A stretch of DNA of 14,769 nt from an uncultured Steroidobacter sp. (lineage in GTDB: Bacteria; Pseudomonadota; Gammaproteobacteria; Steroidobacterales; Steroidobacteraceae). The stretch lies in assembly GCA_946478975.1 (NCBI GenBank), contig CAMLEO010000175.1, positions 1 to 14,769 of the forward strand, written 5' to 3'. Both the position numbers and the translations under genes were made by a program. The notes beneath the pieces are model-generated. The model made no database searches. It had not been told where the DNA came from and was given only the letters and a program-made list of their open reading frames with translations. The first letter of the stretch is position 1. The number at the start of each line of letters is the position of its first letter. Shown piece after piece: positions 1-8,559 of the stretch.

Positions 1-1
1 T

Positions 2-1738
<1,737 letters not shown>

Positions 1739-1746
1739 TCCCAGAC

Positions 1747-1773
1747 ATGGGCAGAGCCCTCGGCTCTGCCCAT
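1747..1773. terminator. perfect 12-bp inverted repeat between convergent leuA and CBS gene
   Basis: ATGGGCAGAGCC and its exact reverse complement flank a 3-base loop (CTC), 8 bases after the leuA stop and 1 base from the stop of the opposite CBS gene. Its place between two convergent genes and its perfect stem suggest a shared, bidirectional transcription end. There is no T-tract on either side, so it may only stabilise 3' ends or work with Rho. Confidence 0.6.
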
Positions 1774-1774
1774 C

Positions 1775-2203
1775 TCAGCCGGCGATATAACGCTCCAGCT
1801 GGGTGATCGTCTGCTGTTGTTCCTCGATCACGGCCTTCACCAGGTCGCCGATCGAAATGATGCCCGTCAGCTTGTTCTTCTCGATCACCGGCAAGTGGCG
1901 GATGCGCATCTCGGTCATGATCTGCATGCACTGATGCACGTCGGTGTCGGGGGTGACCGTTTTCACCGGCGAGCTCATGATCTGCCACACCGGGGTATCC
2001 GAGCTCGACCTGCCCATCAGAATCACTTTGCGCGCGTAGTCGCGCTCGGAAACGATGCCGATCAGCTCGTTGTCCCGCACCACCGGCAGGGCGCCGATGT
2101 GCTTGTCGGCCATCATCTGGATCGCGGCCAGCACCGGCTCTTCGGGCCCGATGGTCCAGACCGCTTTGTTCTTGAACGCCAGCAGGTAATTGACGCGCAG
2201 CAT
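1775..2203 (-). CDS. two-CBS-domain protein
   Basis: A small soluble protein of 142 residues made almost only of a tandem CBS (Bateman) pair: CBS1 about 12-65 and CBS2 about 74-128. Each repeat ends in the usual GI-(V/I)-S turn (GIVSERD at 49-55, GIISIGDLV at 114-122). Such pairs bind adenosyl nucleotides (AMP, ATP, SAM) and sense energy state; with no catalytic domain attached, the partner is unknown. Database entries of this kind are often mislabelled as IMP dehydrogenase because IMPDH carries a CBS pair, but no IMPDH barrel is present. The reading frame could start 15 codons earlier. I chose the ATG at 2203 because a strong purine-rich ribosome site (GAGG/GGAGG) lies just before it and the conserved fold begins there. 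That site is partly inside a hairpin (see 2215-2234). It is the last gene of the minus-strand block. Confidence 0.88.
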   Translation of the reverse strand: MLRVNYLLAFKNKAVWTIGPEEPVLAAIQMMADKHIGALPVVRDNELIGIVSERDYARKVILMGRSSSDTPVWQIMSSPVKTVTPDTDVHQCMQIMTEMRIRHLPVIEKNKLTGIISIGDLVKAVIEEQQQTITQLERYIAG

Positions 2204-2214
2204 CGCTGCCCCTC

Positions 2215-2234
2215 CTCCTTCGTTCTCGAAGGAG
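2215..2234 (-). promoter_or_regulatory. hairpin overlapping the ribosome-binding site of the CBS gene
   Basis: On the minus strand CTCCTTCG and CGAAGGAG form a perfect 8-bp stem around an AGAA loop, ending 11 bases before the ATG at 2203. The 3' arm contains the GGAG of the extended Shine-Dalgarno tract, while a second GAGGGG just after the stem stays free. The hairpin could tune translation or protect the 5' end. The base pairing is seen directly; the role is inferred. Confidence 0.45.
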
Positions 2235-2313
2235 CAGCGTACTCCCAAACCGAGTCGCGAGAAATGCGTGCCGACGGCGACGTCAGCCGATGACCACCGG
2301 CGGCTTCGCGATA

Positions 2314-2565
2314 TCAGCCGTAGAGCCTGGCGCGGACGGTGCGTTCGGCTTCGAGCCAGTCGTCCAACTCGTGGCCCGGGGTGAAGTTGCGAGCCGCGGC
2401 AAGGTAATAAGCGGCCGTGGCGATCATGCCGCCGAGCTCTTCGTTGCTGGGCTCGGCAGCTCGTTGCACCACTGCCGCCTTGGTCGTGAGCGTCTTACGG
2501 GGCGCGCGGGGTTTGGCGCGTTTGGGGGATGAGCTGCCAGGCGTAGCTTGGGGCGTCATTTCCAT
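2314..2565 (-). CDS. DUF2934 family small protein
   Basis: An 83-residue protein with a low-complexity, basic, Pro/Ala/Lys/Arg-rich N-terminal half (about 1-40). A short conserved C-terminal module at about 48-73 reads IATAAYYLAAARNF followed by TPGHELDDWLEAE. This matches the DUF2934 signature (an Ala/Tyr helix, then G/F-x-PG-x-x-x-DDW-x-x-AE). Function is not known for the family. The basic tail might contact nucleic acid, which is inference only. The frame extends to a GTG at 2607, but that start has no ribosome site, whereas GGAG sits 6 bases before the ATG at 2565; two further ATGs flank it (2571 and 2559). It lies 153 bases downstream of slyD, with a hairpin between them, so it may have its own promoter. 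Confidence 0.75.
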   Translation of the reverse strand: MEMTPQATPGSSSPKRAKPRAPRKTLTTKAAVVQRAAEPSNEELGGMIATAAYYLAAARNFTPGHELDDWLEAERTVRARLYG

Positions 2566-2681
2566 GGACATCTCCAAAGAATCGATGAACCGCTCCCGAG
2601 CAAGCACGCTCTGTGCCAGCCGGGCGCGGCCATTCTACGGCCCCGTTGTGACCGGGAAATGTCGGAAAGTCGCGAGAAGAG

Positions 2682-2708
2682 TGCATGCGGCTATGCAGGC
2701 CGCACGCA
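2682..2708 (-). terminator. 10-bp hairpin after slyD
   Basis: Starting 10 bases after the slyD stop on the minus strand, TGCGTGCGGC pairs with GCCGCATGCA (10 pairs, one of them G-U) around a 7-base loop. The next bases, CTCTTCTC, are pyrimidine-rich but not a true U-tract. It is a plausible 3' end or weak terminator of a glmS-slyD transcript before the DUF2934 gene. Confidence 0.45.
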
Positions 2709-2718
2709 GTCAGTGCAA

Positions 2719-3201
2719 TCAGTGGTGGTGGCCACCGGGACCGTGGACGTGGCCGTGCGACAGCTCTTCTTCGGTCGCAGCGCGAACGCCGACGATTTCC
2801 ACTTTGAAGTTGAGATTCTTGCCGGCGAGCGGATGGTTGCCGTCCAGGGTCACCATGTCGCCGACCAGCTGCGTCACCGTCACGGCGCGGGTGCCGCGCT
2901 CGGACTGCGCATGCAGCTGCATGCCGACGTGAAGATTGCCAATGCCCTTGAGCGCACGACGCGGCACGCGCTGGATCAGCTCTTTATCGAACTCGCCGTA
3001 GCCGTCGGCAGGCGCGATCTTCACATCGAGCTTGTCGCCCTCGCTCTTGCCTTCGAGCTCGCGCTCCAGGCCCGGAATGAGATTGCCGTTGCCATGGATG
3101 TAGGCGAGCGGCTCGCCGCCGGCCGACGTATCGATGGTCTTACCTTCATCGTCAGTCAGCGTGTAATGAATCAGGGCGACGGCGTCTTTGGTGATCTGCA
3201 T
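2719..3201 (-). CDS. slyD: FKBP-type peptidyl-prolyl cis-trans isomerase, SlyD-like
   Basis: A cytosolic proline isomerase, chaperone and probable metal-binding protein of 160 residues. The split FKBP domain is visible: the N-terminal part includes the GNGNLIPGLERELEGKSEGD stretch (37-56). The insert-in-flap chaperone domain runs roughly 66-120, and FKBP closes with LDGNHPLAGKNLNF (119-132). The C-terminus is short and His-rich (H149, H151, H153, then H158-160), a reduced form of the long His/Cys tail of E. coli SlyD that delivers nickel to hydrogenase. No hydrogenase genes are nearby. The ATG lies 16 bases after the glmS stop, with only a weak GGGAA about 10 bases upstream, so it is probably co-transcribed with glmS. 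No signal peptide is present, which argues against a periplasmic FKBP. Confidence 0.93.
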   Translation of the reverse strand: MQITKDAVALIHYTLTDDEGKTIDTSAGGEPLAYIHGNGNLIPGLERELEGKSEGDKLDVKIAPADGYGEFDKELIQRVPRRALKGIGNLHVGMQLHAQSERGTRAVTVTQLVGDMVTLDGNHPLAGKNLNFKVEIVGVRAATEEELSHGHVHGPGGHHH

Positions 3202-3217
3202 GACAAGGTTTTCCCAC

Positions 3218-5053
3218 TTACTCGACGGTCACCGACTTCGCCAGGTTACGCGGCTGGTCGACATCGGTGCCCTTCAGGATGGCGCAATGATACGCCAGTA
3301 ATTGCAGCGGCACCGTGTAAACCGCCGGCGCCTGGAAATGGCTGACGTGCTTCGGCATGGTCAGCACCGTGACGCCTTCGGAAGACTGAATGCCCGAGTC
3401 CGGATCGGCGAACACATACAACTCGCCGCCGCGCGCGCGTACTTCCTGCAAGTTCGATTTGAGCTTTTCGAGCAGGTCGTTGTTCGGCGCCACCGCAATC
3501 ACCGGCATGTCCGCGTCCACCAGCGCCAGCGGCCCATGTTTCAACTCGCCGGCCGGATACGCTTCGGCATGAATGTAAGAAATCTCTTTCAGCTTCAACG
3601 CACCTTCCATCGCGACCGGATGCATCGGGCCGCGGCCGAGGAACAACGCGTGATGTTTATCGGCGAAGCGCTGCGCCAGCTTTTTGATCGCCTCATCGAG
3701 ATGCAGCGTTTTTTCGATCAGGCCGGGAATCTCGATCAGCCGCTGCACCAGCCCGCGCTCGCGCTCCGGATCGGTGCCATGAAACTTTGCCAGCGCGATC
3801 ACCAGCATGCCGAGGCCGGCGAGCTGGGTGGTGAAAGCCTTGGTCGACGCGACGCCGATTTCCGGGCCCGCGCGCGTTAGCAGCACGAGCTCGGATTCGC
3901 GCACCAGCGAGCTTTCCGGCACGTTGCAGATCGACAGTGTCGAGAGATATCCGGAATGCTTGGCCATGCGCAGCGCGGCCAGCGTATCGGCGGTTTCGCC
4001 GGACTGCGAGATGGTTACAAACAACGTGTTCTTGGGCACGACCGGGTTGCGATAGCGATATTCGCTCGCGATCTCGACCCAGCACGGCAGACGCGCGATC
4101 TGCTCGATGTAGTACTTGGCAACTGCACCGGCGTGATAGCTCGTGCCGCACGCGACGATCTGCACGGCTTCACAGCGACGGAACACTTCGGTCGCGAGTG
4201 GGCCGAACGCAGCTTCGAGCAGCTTGCCGCCCGCGACGCGCTCTTCCAACGTTTGCGCGACAGCGCGAGGCTGCTCGTGAATTTCCTTGAGCATGTAATG
4301 CGCGTAATCGCCTTTCTCCGCCGCGTCGGCCGAGAGCTGGCTTTCGCGAATCGGCCGCTGCGCATTGTTTCCTTCGTGATCGAGGATGCGCACGCTCTGG
4401 CGACGAATCTCGGCGACATCGCCTTCGTCGAGGAAAATAAACTTGCGAGTGACCGGCAGCAGCGCGGCAACGTCGGAGGCGACGAAGTTTTCGTTGTCGC
4501 CGACACCGATGACCACCGGGCAACCGGCGCGAGCCAGGATCATCGTATCCGGCGCGTCTTCGGAAACAACCGCGAGCGCGTATGCACCTTCCAGTTCAGC
4601 GACGGTCGCGCGCACGGCGCGGAAAATGTCACCTAACTTTTGTTTGTGGAAGTGAATGCGGTGGGCGATGACTTCGGTGTCCGTCTCGGACGTGAAGTTA
4701 TATCCCAGCTTGGTGAGCTCTTCGCGCAGCTCTTCGTGATTCTCGATGATCCCGTTGTGCACGATGGCGATGCCGTCGCGCGAGATGTGAGGATGCGCGT
4801 TGCGCTCGGACGGAACGCCGTGCGTAGCCCAACGGGTGTGCGCGATGCCCAGATGACCTTCGACCGGATTGTCGCTCAGCGCATCCTGCAGCATGCGCAC
4901 CTTGCCGACGGTACGCAGCCGGCGCAGGTGGCCGGTGCCATTCAAAATGGCGACCCCGGCGGAGTCGTAACCCCGGTACTCGAGGCGCCGCAGGCCTTCA
5001 ATCAGGATGGGAACGATGTTGCGATCCGCGATCGCGCCGACGATTCCGCACAT
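3218..5053 (-). CDS. glmS: glutamine--fructose-6-phosphate aminotransferase (isomerizing)
   Basis: Makes glucosamine-6-phosphate from fructose-6-phosphate and glutamine, the entry step to UDP-GlcNAc. The 611 residues match the family's usual length. The N-terminal glutaminase domain starts with MCGIVGA, and Cys2 becomes the nucleophile after Met removal; this fixes the start even though no clear ribosome site precedes it. HTRWATHG (72-79) and HNGIIEN (99-105) are glutaminase motifs. Two SIS isomerase domains follow: CGTSYH at 302-307, SQSGETADT at 349-357, [16 protein letters not shown] at 395-410, [17 protein letters not shown] at 483-499 and [12 protein letters not shown] at 502-513. The tail [13 protein letters not shown] is the typical C-terminus. 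It lies 135 bases downstream of glmU and 16 bases upstream of slyD. Confidence 0.98.
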   Translation of the reverse strand: MCGIVGAIADRNIVPILIEGLRRLEYRGYDSAGVAILNGTGHLRRLRTVGKVRMLQDALSDNPVEGHLGIAHTRWATHGVPSERNAHPHISRDGIAIVHNGIIENHEELREELTKLGYNFTSETDTEVIAHRIHFHKQKLGDIFRAVRATVAELEGAYALAVVSEDAPDTMILARAGCPVVIGVGDNENFVASDVAALLPVTRKFIFLDEGDVAEIRRQSVRILDHEGNNAQRPIRESQLSADAAEKGDYAHYMLKEIHEQPRAVAQTLEERVAGGKLLEAAFGPLATEVFRRCEAVQIVACGTSYHAGAVAKYYIEQIARLPCWVEIASEYRYRNPVVPKNTLFVTISQSGETADTLAALRMAKHSGYLSTLSICNVPESSLVRESELVLLTRAGPEIGVASTKAFTTQLAGLGMLVIALAKFHGTDPERERGLVQRLIEIPGLIEKTLHLDEAIKKLAQRFADKHHALFLGRGPMHPVAMEGALKLKEISYIHAEAYPAGELKHGPLALVDADMPVIAVAPNNDLLEKLKSNLQEVRARGGELYVFADPDSGIQSSEGVTVLTMPKHVSHFQAPAVYTVPLQLLAYHCAILKGTDVDQPRNLAKSVTVE

Positions 5054-5106
5054 GGGGAGATGAGGGTTCCTATGAAAGGCTGAGTTTGGAATAAAAAAGG
5101 CAGTGT

Positions 5107-5129
5107 AGCCGAGGGATGTTCCCTAGGCT
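5107..5129 (-). promoter_or_regulatory. imperfect stem-loop in the glmU-glmS gap followed by T6
   Basis: AGCC-x-AGGGA pairs with TCCCT-x-GGCT (nine pairs, one internal mismatch, 3-base loop). On the minus strand a run of six T follows 8 bases later (5098-5093), about 40 bases before the glmS ATG. The distance to the T run is too long for a textbook terminator; it may be a weak attenuator, an mRNA processing site or an sRNA target between glmU and glmS. Only the pairing is directly seen. Confidence 0.3.
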
Positions 5130-5161
5130 GTGTAAAGTCTCACAGGCTGAACCGGCCGGGC

Positions 5162-5189
5162 AGCGGCCGTCCGGCCCCTGACGGCCGCT
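5162..5189 (-). terminator. strong 10-bp hairpin overlapping the glmU stop
   Basis: AGCGGCCGTC pairs perfectly with GACGGCCGCT around an 8-base loop, beginning at the last base of the glmU stop codon. No U-tract follows. It marks the 3' end of glmU and may terminate transcription, block exonucleases, or define the end left after glmU/glmS mRNA processing. Confidence 0.5.
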
Positions 5190-6556
5190 CATTTCGGGGG
5201 CTTTTGCGGCCGTTTCCAGCCCTCGATGGTCACCTGGCGGGCACGGGCCAGGGTGAGCTTGCCTTCGGGCGCGTCCTTGGTGAGGGTGGAGCCGGCGCCG
5301 GTGTTGGCGTTGGCGCCGATCTTGATCGGGGCGATCAGCATCGAGCCGGAGCCGACGAAGGCGCCGTCGCCGATTTCGGTGCGGTGTTTGTTCACGCCGT
5401 CGTAGTTCACGGTGACCGTGCCGGCGCCGACGTTGACGTTTCTACCGATGCTGGCGTCGCCCAAATAGGTCAAATGGTTGGCCTTGCTGCCCTGGCCGAT
5501 CTCGCTCTTTTTCACTTCCACGAAGTTGCCGATGTGCACGTCGCCGTGGAGCACGCTATCCGGGCGGATGCGCGCGAACGGGCCGATCACATTGCGCGGG
5601 CCGATCGTGGCTCGGTCGACGACGCAGTTGGGATGGATCTCCGTGTCGGCCTCGACGCGGCAGTCCTTCAAGTAACAATTCGGGCCGATGCGCACGCGGT
5701 CGCCCAATTCGACTTCGCCCACCAGCACTGCGTTCACGTCGATGAAAACATCGCGGCCGACGGTGACTTTGCCTCGAATATCGATGCGCGCCGGGTCGGC
5801 CAGCGTCACACCGTTGATCATCAGCTCACGCGCACGCTCGGCGCGCAACGCGCCTTCGAGCTGTGCCAGCTGCACTTTGTCATTTACGCCGAGCACTTCC
5901 GTTTCCGTCGGCGCAATCACGGCGTTGACCTTCATGCCGCTGCGAACAGCCATCACGATGATGTCCGTGAGGTAATACTCGCCCTGCGCATTATCGTTCT
6001 TGAGATCGGCAAGCCATTTGCGCAGCGACGCGGCGGACACGGCCATCAAACCCGTATTGACCTCGCAAATCGCGCGCTCTTTGGTGTTTGCATCTTTCTG
6101 CTCGACGATGCGCACGACATTGCTGGCGTTGTCTCTAACGACGCGGCCGTAGCCGGTCGGATCGGCGAGCACCACACTGAGCATCGCCATCGCCTTCTGA
6201 TTGCACTGTCCGAGCAGGTTCTGCAGCGTCGGCTGGCGGACCAGCGGCACATCGCCGTACAGAATCAAAACATCGTGATCGTCCGGAATCGCCGGCATCG
6301 CCTGCGCCACCGCGTGGCCGGTGCCCAGCTGCTCGGCTTGCAACACCCAGCTCACCGGCTCGGCGGCGAGCGCTTGCCGAACTTTCTCACCGCCGTGCCC
6401 ATACACCACGTGGATGGCGTCGGCCTGCAGACTTTTTGCGGTGTCGAGCACGTGCGACAGGATCGGGCGTCCCGCCAAAGGCTGCAGCACCTTCGGCAGG
6501 TCCGACTTCATGCGTTTGCCTTGGCCGGCAGCGAGAATGACGATGGAAAGCGGCAT
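5189..6556 (-). CDS. glmU: bifunctional GlcN-1-P acetyltransferase / UDP-GlcNAc pyrophosphorylase
   Basis: Carries out the last two steps to UDP-GlcNAc: acetylation of glucosamine-1-phosphate, then uridylation. The 455 residues compare with 456 in E. coli. The N-terminal pyrophosphorylase domain has the LAAGQGKRMKSDLPKVL nucleotide loop (8-24), QLGTGHA (76-82) and YGDVPL (100-105). The C-terminal half is a left-handed beta helix of hexapeptide repeats (about 250-425), with the acetyltransferase His at 361 (KANHLTYLGD) and NYDG at 384-387. The frame is open for 37 more codons upstream, but MPLSIVILAAG is the conserved start, so I use the ATG at 6556. Its ribosome site is weak. In the 134 bases upstream, GATAAT (6613-6608 on the minus strand) could be a -10 element, but no good -35 accompanies it. 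Gene order with glmS is the common gammaproteobacterial one. Confidence 0.97.
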   Translation of the reverse strand: MPLSIVILAAGQGKRMKSDLPKVLQPLAGRPILSHVLDTAKSLQADAIHVVYGHGGEKVRQALAAEPVSWVLQAEQLGTGHAVAQAMPAIPDDHDVLILYGDVPLVRQPTLQNLLGQCNQKAMAMLSVVLADPTGYGRVVRDNASNVVRIVEQKDANTKERAICEVNTGLMAVSAASLRKWLADLKNDNAQGEYYLTDIIVMAVRSGMKVNAVIAPTETEVLGVNDKVQLAQLEGALRAERARELMINGVTLADPARIDIRGKVTVGRDVFIDVNAVLVGEVELGDRVRIGPNCYLKDCRVEADTEIHPNCVVDRATIGPRNVIGPFARIRPDSVLHGDVHIGNFVEVKKSEIGQGSKANHLTYLGDASIGRNVNVGAGTVTVNYDGVNKHRTEIGDGAFVGSGSMLIAPIKIGANANTGAGSTLTKDAPEGKLTLARARQVTIEGWKRPQKPPK

Positions 6557-6690
6557 GGGTGTCAGGTCGGGCTGAACTTTGAGATTGGGCTCAACTGGCG
6601 GGCGTGCATTATCGTGACATCGGCGGATGGCCGCCAGCGGGCCGAGAGGTCCTTGACCTGTCGGCATTTATTACGGTTTCGCCGGGCATT

Positions 6691-8160
6691 TCAGGTGCCG
6701 CAGAAGGTCTGGAACGGGAGCTCCGAGGGCGGTGGCGGCAAGGTGTATTCGGCGGCATCGGGCTGGTGGTCGTACGGTCGCTGCAGGATCGCCAGCAGGC
6801 GGCGGAACGGCTCCAGATCGCCGTCATCGGCGGCCGTGTCGAGCGCTGCCTGCACACGGTGATTGCGAGGAATGAACTCGGGATTGACCCGACGCATATT
6901 CGCCGCTCGTTCCGCAGCGGTTTTCGGATCGCGAGTCGCACGCTGCTGCCAGTCCTGCAGCCAGCTGTCGATTCCCGCAGGTTCTGTAAACAACGCTCGC
7001 AATTCGGCGCTTCGATCCGGCGCCTCCGCCACGTCGGCCAGCCGGCGAAACGTCAATGTGAAATCCGCCTCGCCCGCCTGCATGGTTGCAAACAATCGTT
7101 TGATCAGTTCGGTGTCGCCTTCTTCCTCGCTCGCAAGCCCGATCTTGTTACGCATTCGCTGCAGGAAATGCACATCGAAACGGGCGATGAATGCTTGCAC
7201 GGCTTCGGTCGCTAGTGTGACGGCTCGATTCTCATCAGCGTCGATGAGCGGTAGCAATGTTTCGGCGAAGCGGGCGATGTTCCATTGCGCGATGCCGGCC
7301 TGGTTGACGTAGGCATAGCGACCGTTGCGATCGATGGAGCTGAACACCGTCTTCGGATCGTATTTATCCATGAAGGCGCACGGGCCGTAATCGATGGTCT
7401 CGCCCGAGATCGCCATGTTGTCGGTGTTCATCACGCCGTGGATGAAACCGACGGCCATCCAGTCGGCGATCAGTTTCGCCTGGCGTTCCGAAACGGCTTT
7501 GATCACCGCCATTGCCGGGTTCTCGGCGTCTCGCGCTTCGGGATAATGGCGTGAGATGACGTAGTTCAGCAGTTCTCGAATTGCTTCGTTATCGCCGCGA
7601 GCCGCGAAGTATTCGAATGTTCCAACCCGGATGTGACTTTCGGCAACACGTGTGAGCACGGCGCCCGGCAGCGGCCGCTCACGAAACACCGGCTCGCCGG
7701 TTGTGACAACCGCAAGCGAACGCGTGGTTGGAATGCCCAGCGCGTGCATGGCCTCGCTGATGATGTATTCACGGAGCATCGGACCGAGCGTCGCCCGGCC
7801 ATCGCCGCTGCGTGAGAACGGCGTGCGACCCGAACCTTTGAGTTGCACGTCACGCAAAACGCCGTCGCGATCCTTGATCTCACCCAGCAGGATGGCGCGT
7901 CCGTCTCCCAGCTGTGGCACAAAGTGACCGAACTGATGCCCGGCGTACGCCATCGCAATCGGCATGGAATCGTCGGCGACTTCGTTGCCCGAGAACAGCG
8001 CCGCCGCTCGCGGCTCGATGACGTTCGGGTCGAGCCCGAGCTGCTCGGCCAGCGGCCGGTTGAAGATGATCAACTGGGGATCGGCCACCGTCGTCGGCGG
8101 GACGCGTAAGAAAAAGCGCGACGGCAACGAGGCGTAGCTGTGTTCGAATCCTAGCGGCAT
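6691..8160 (-). CDS. selO: protein adenylyltransferase SelO (YdiU family)
   Basis: A pseudokinase-fold enzyme that moves AMP from ATP onto Ser/Thr/Tyr of target proteins; in other bacteria it is linked to redox stress and S-glutathionylation. The 489 residues fit the family. Visible motifs are LKGSGRTPFSR (107-117, nucleotide loop region), GDGRATLGPMLREY (119-132), HGVMNTDNMAI (241-251) with the Asp-Asn pair at 247-248, and IDYGPCAFMD (256-265) with the metal-binding Asp at 257. The last residues, QTFCGT, place a Cys third from the end, the position of selenocysteine in the vertebrate homologue; here it is an ordinary Cys codon. The ATG at 8160 gives the normal N-terminus, but the ribosome site is poor (GGGG very close to the ATG). 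It lies 134 bases upstream of glmU. Confidence 0.96.
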   Translation of the reverse strand: MPLGFEHSYASLPSRFFLRVPPTTVADPQLIIFNRPLAEQLGLDPNVIEPRAAALFSGNEVADDSMPIAMAYAGHQFGHFVPQLGDGRAILLGEIKDRDGVLRDVQLKGSGRTPFSRSGDGRATLGPMLREYIISEAMHALGIPTTRSLAVVTTGEPVFRERPLPGAVLTRVAESHIRVGTFEYFAARGDNEAIRELLNYVISRHYPEARDAENPAMAVIKAVSERQAKLIADWMAVGFIHGVMNTDNMAISGETIDYGPCAFMDKYDPKTVFSSIDRNGRYAYVNQAGIAQWNIARFAETLLPLIDADENRAVTLATEAVQAFIARFDVHFLQRMRNKIGLASEEEGDTELIKRLFATMQAGEADFTLTFRRLADVAEAPDRSAELRALFTEPAGIDSWLQDWQQRATRDPKTAAERAANMRRVNPEFIPRNHRVQAALDTAADDGDLEPFRRLLAILQRPYDHQPDAAEYTLPPPPSELPFQTFCGT

Positions 8161-8173
8161 GCCCCATGGTAAC

Positions 8174-8216
8174 GATTCCGGAACGGCGCCGGTTCGGGAT
8201 TCGACGCCTCGGCGTC
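8174..8216 (-). promoter_or_regulatory. two adjacent inverted repeats between the EF-Tu-like gene and selO
   Basis: The 54-base gap holds two back-to-back inverted repeats. At 8203-8216 GACGC and GCGTC flank CGAG, overlapping the stop of the EF-Tu-like gene. At 8174-8202 GATTCCGGAAC and GTTCGGGATTC (9 of 11 positions pair) flank a 7-base spacer. They could be the 3' end of the mddA transcript, an operator for selO, or both. There is no T-tract. Confidence 0.35.
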
Positions 8217-8559
8217 ATTCGCGAGCGTGAATCGTGCCGTAACCCACGATGTTTGGACCTTCTCGCAATGTAAACGTTGCGCCTGGAACGACGTCCGCGT
8301 AGTCGTTGTCCGGGTAGGCCCACAAGCCCAGGGTCACCTCCTGGGCCTCACCCGGCGAGATCGTAAGGAACTCGTCGAGAAAGACCACGCCCTGATAATG
8401 CTCGGTCAGCGTGCTCCCCTGCGTGGCCGCGATCCGCTGTGTCGGCGGCCCGATGACGATATGCGGCCGGTAGCCTCGGCTCAAAGTATGACGAGGCTTC
8501 TCCAGGCCAGGCAGGAACGTGACGGTGGCCAGAACCACGGGGCAGGCGATTTGTTTCAT
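8215..8559 (-). CDS. stand-alone EF-Tu domain III-like protein
   Basis: A 114-residue protein that aligns by eye with the last beta-barrel domain of elongation factor Tu. PRHTLSRGYRPHIVI (22-36) matches the RHTPFFNGYRPQFYF region, SPGEAQEVTLGLWAYP (68-83) matches the MPGD...V-x-L-x-x-P strand, and VPGATFTLREGPNIVGYGTI (91-110) matches LRFAIREGGRTVGAGVV. There is no GTPase domain (no GKT, NKxD or effector loop) and no domain II, so it cannot be a working elongation factor; its role is unknown. Small proteins of this type exist in databases, sometimes mislabelled EF-Tu. The start overlaps the mddA stop in an ATGA arrangement and has no ribosome site of its own, so translation probably depends on mddA being read. 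A pairing in function with MddA is inference. Confidence 0.75.
   Translation of the reverse strand: MKQIACPVVLATVTFLPGLEKPRHTLSRGYRPHIVIGPPTQRIAATQGSTLTEHYQGVVFLDEFLTISPGEAQEVTLGLWAYPDNDYADVVPGATFTLREGPNIVGYGTIHARE

Noticed and set aside
3956..4636. 226-codon open frame on the plus strand, opposite glmS
   Set aside because: It is an antisense frame within a fully conserved glmS and has no independent support.
5103..5139. TTTACA with TACACT as a glmS promoter (minus strand)
   Set aside because: The spacing is 23 bases, too long for a sigma-70 promoter.
5054..5188. glmS ribozyme or riboswitch upstream of glmS
   Set aside because: The gap is too short and lacks the ribozyme core pattern. That element belongs to Gram-positive bacteria; only simple hairpins are present.
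6608..6613. GATAAT as a glmU promoter -10 element (minus strand)
   Set aside because: The hexamer is good, but the bases 17 upstream (TGGCGG) do not form a credible -35, so it is kept only as a remark under glmU.
5204..6862. 552-codon open frame on the plus strand, opposite glmU and part of selO
   Set aside because: It mirrors well-conserved genes on the other strand in GC-rich DNA. The translation is His/Arg/Ala/Val-rich with no recognisable fold or ribosome site.
8215..8559. Reading the EF-Tu-like gene as a truncated, decayed tuf gene
   Set aside because: The frame is clean and sequence divergence from EF-Tu is high. It is coupled to mddA by an ATGA overlap and no upstream tuf remnants exist, so a separate small protein family fits better.
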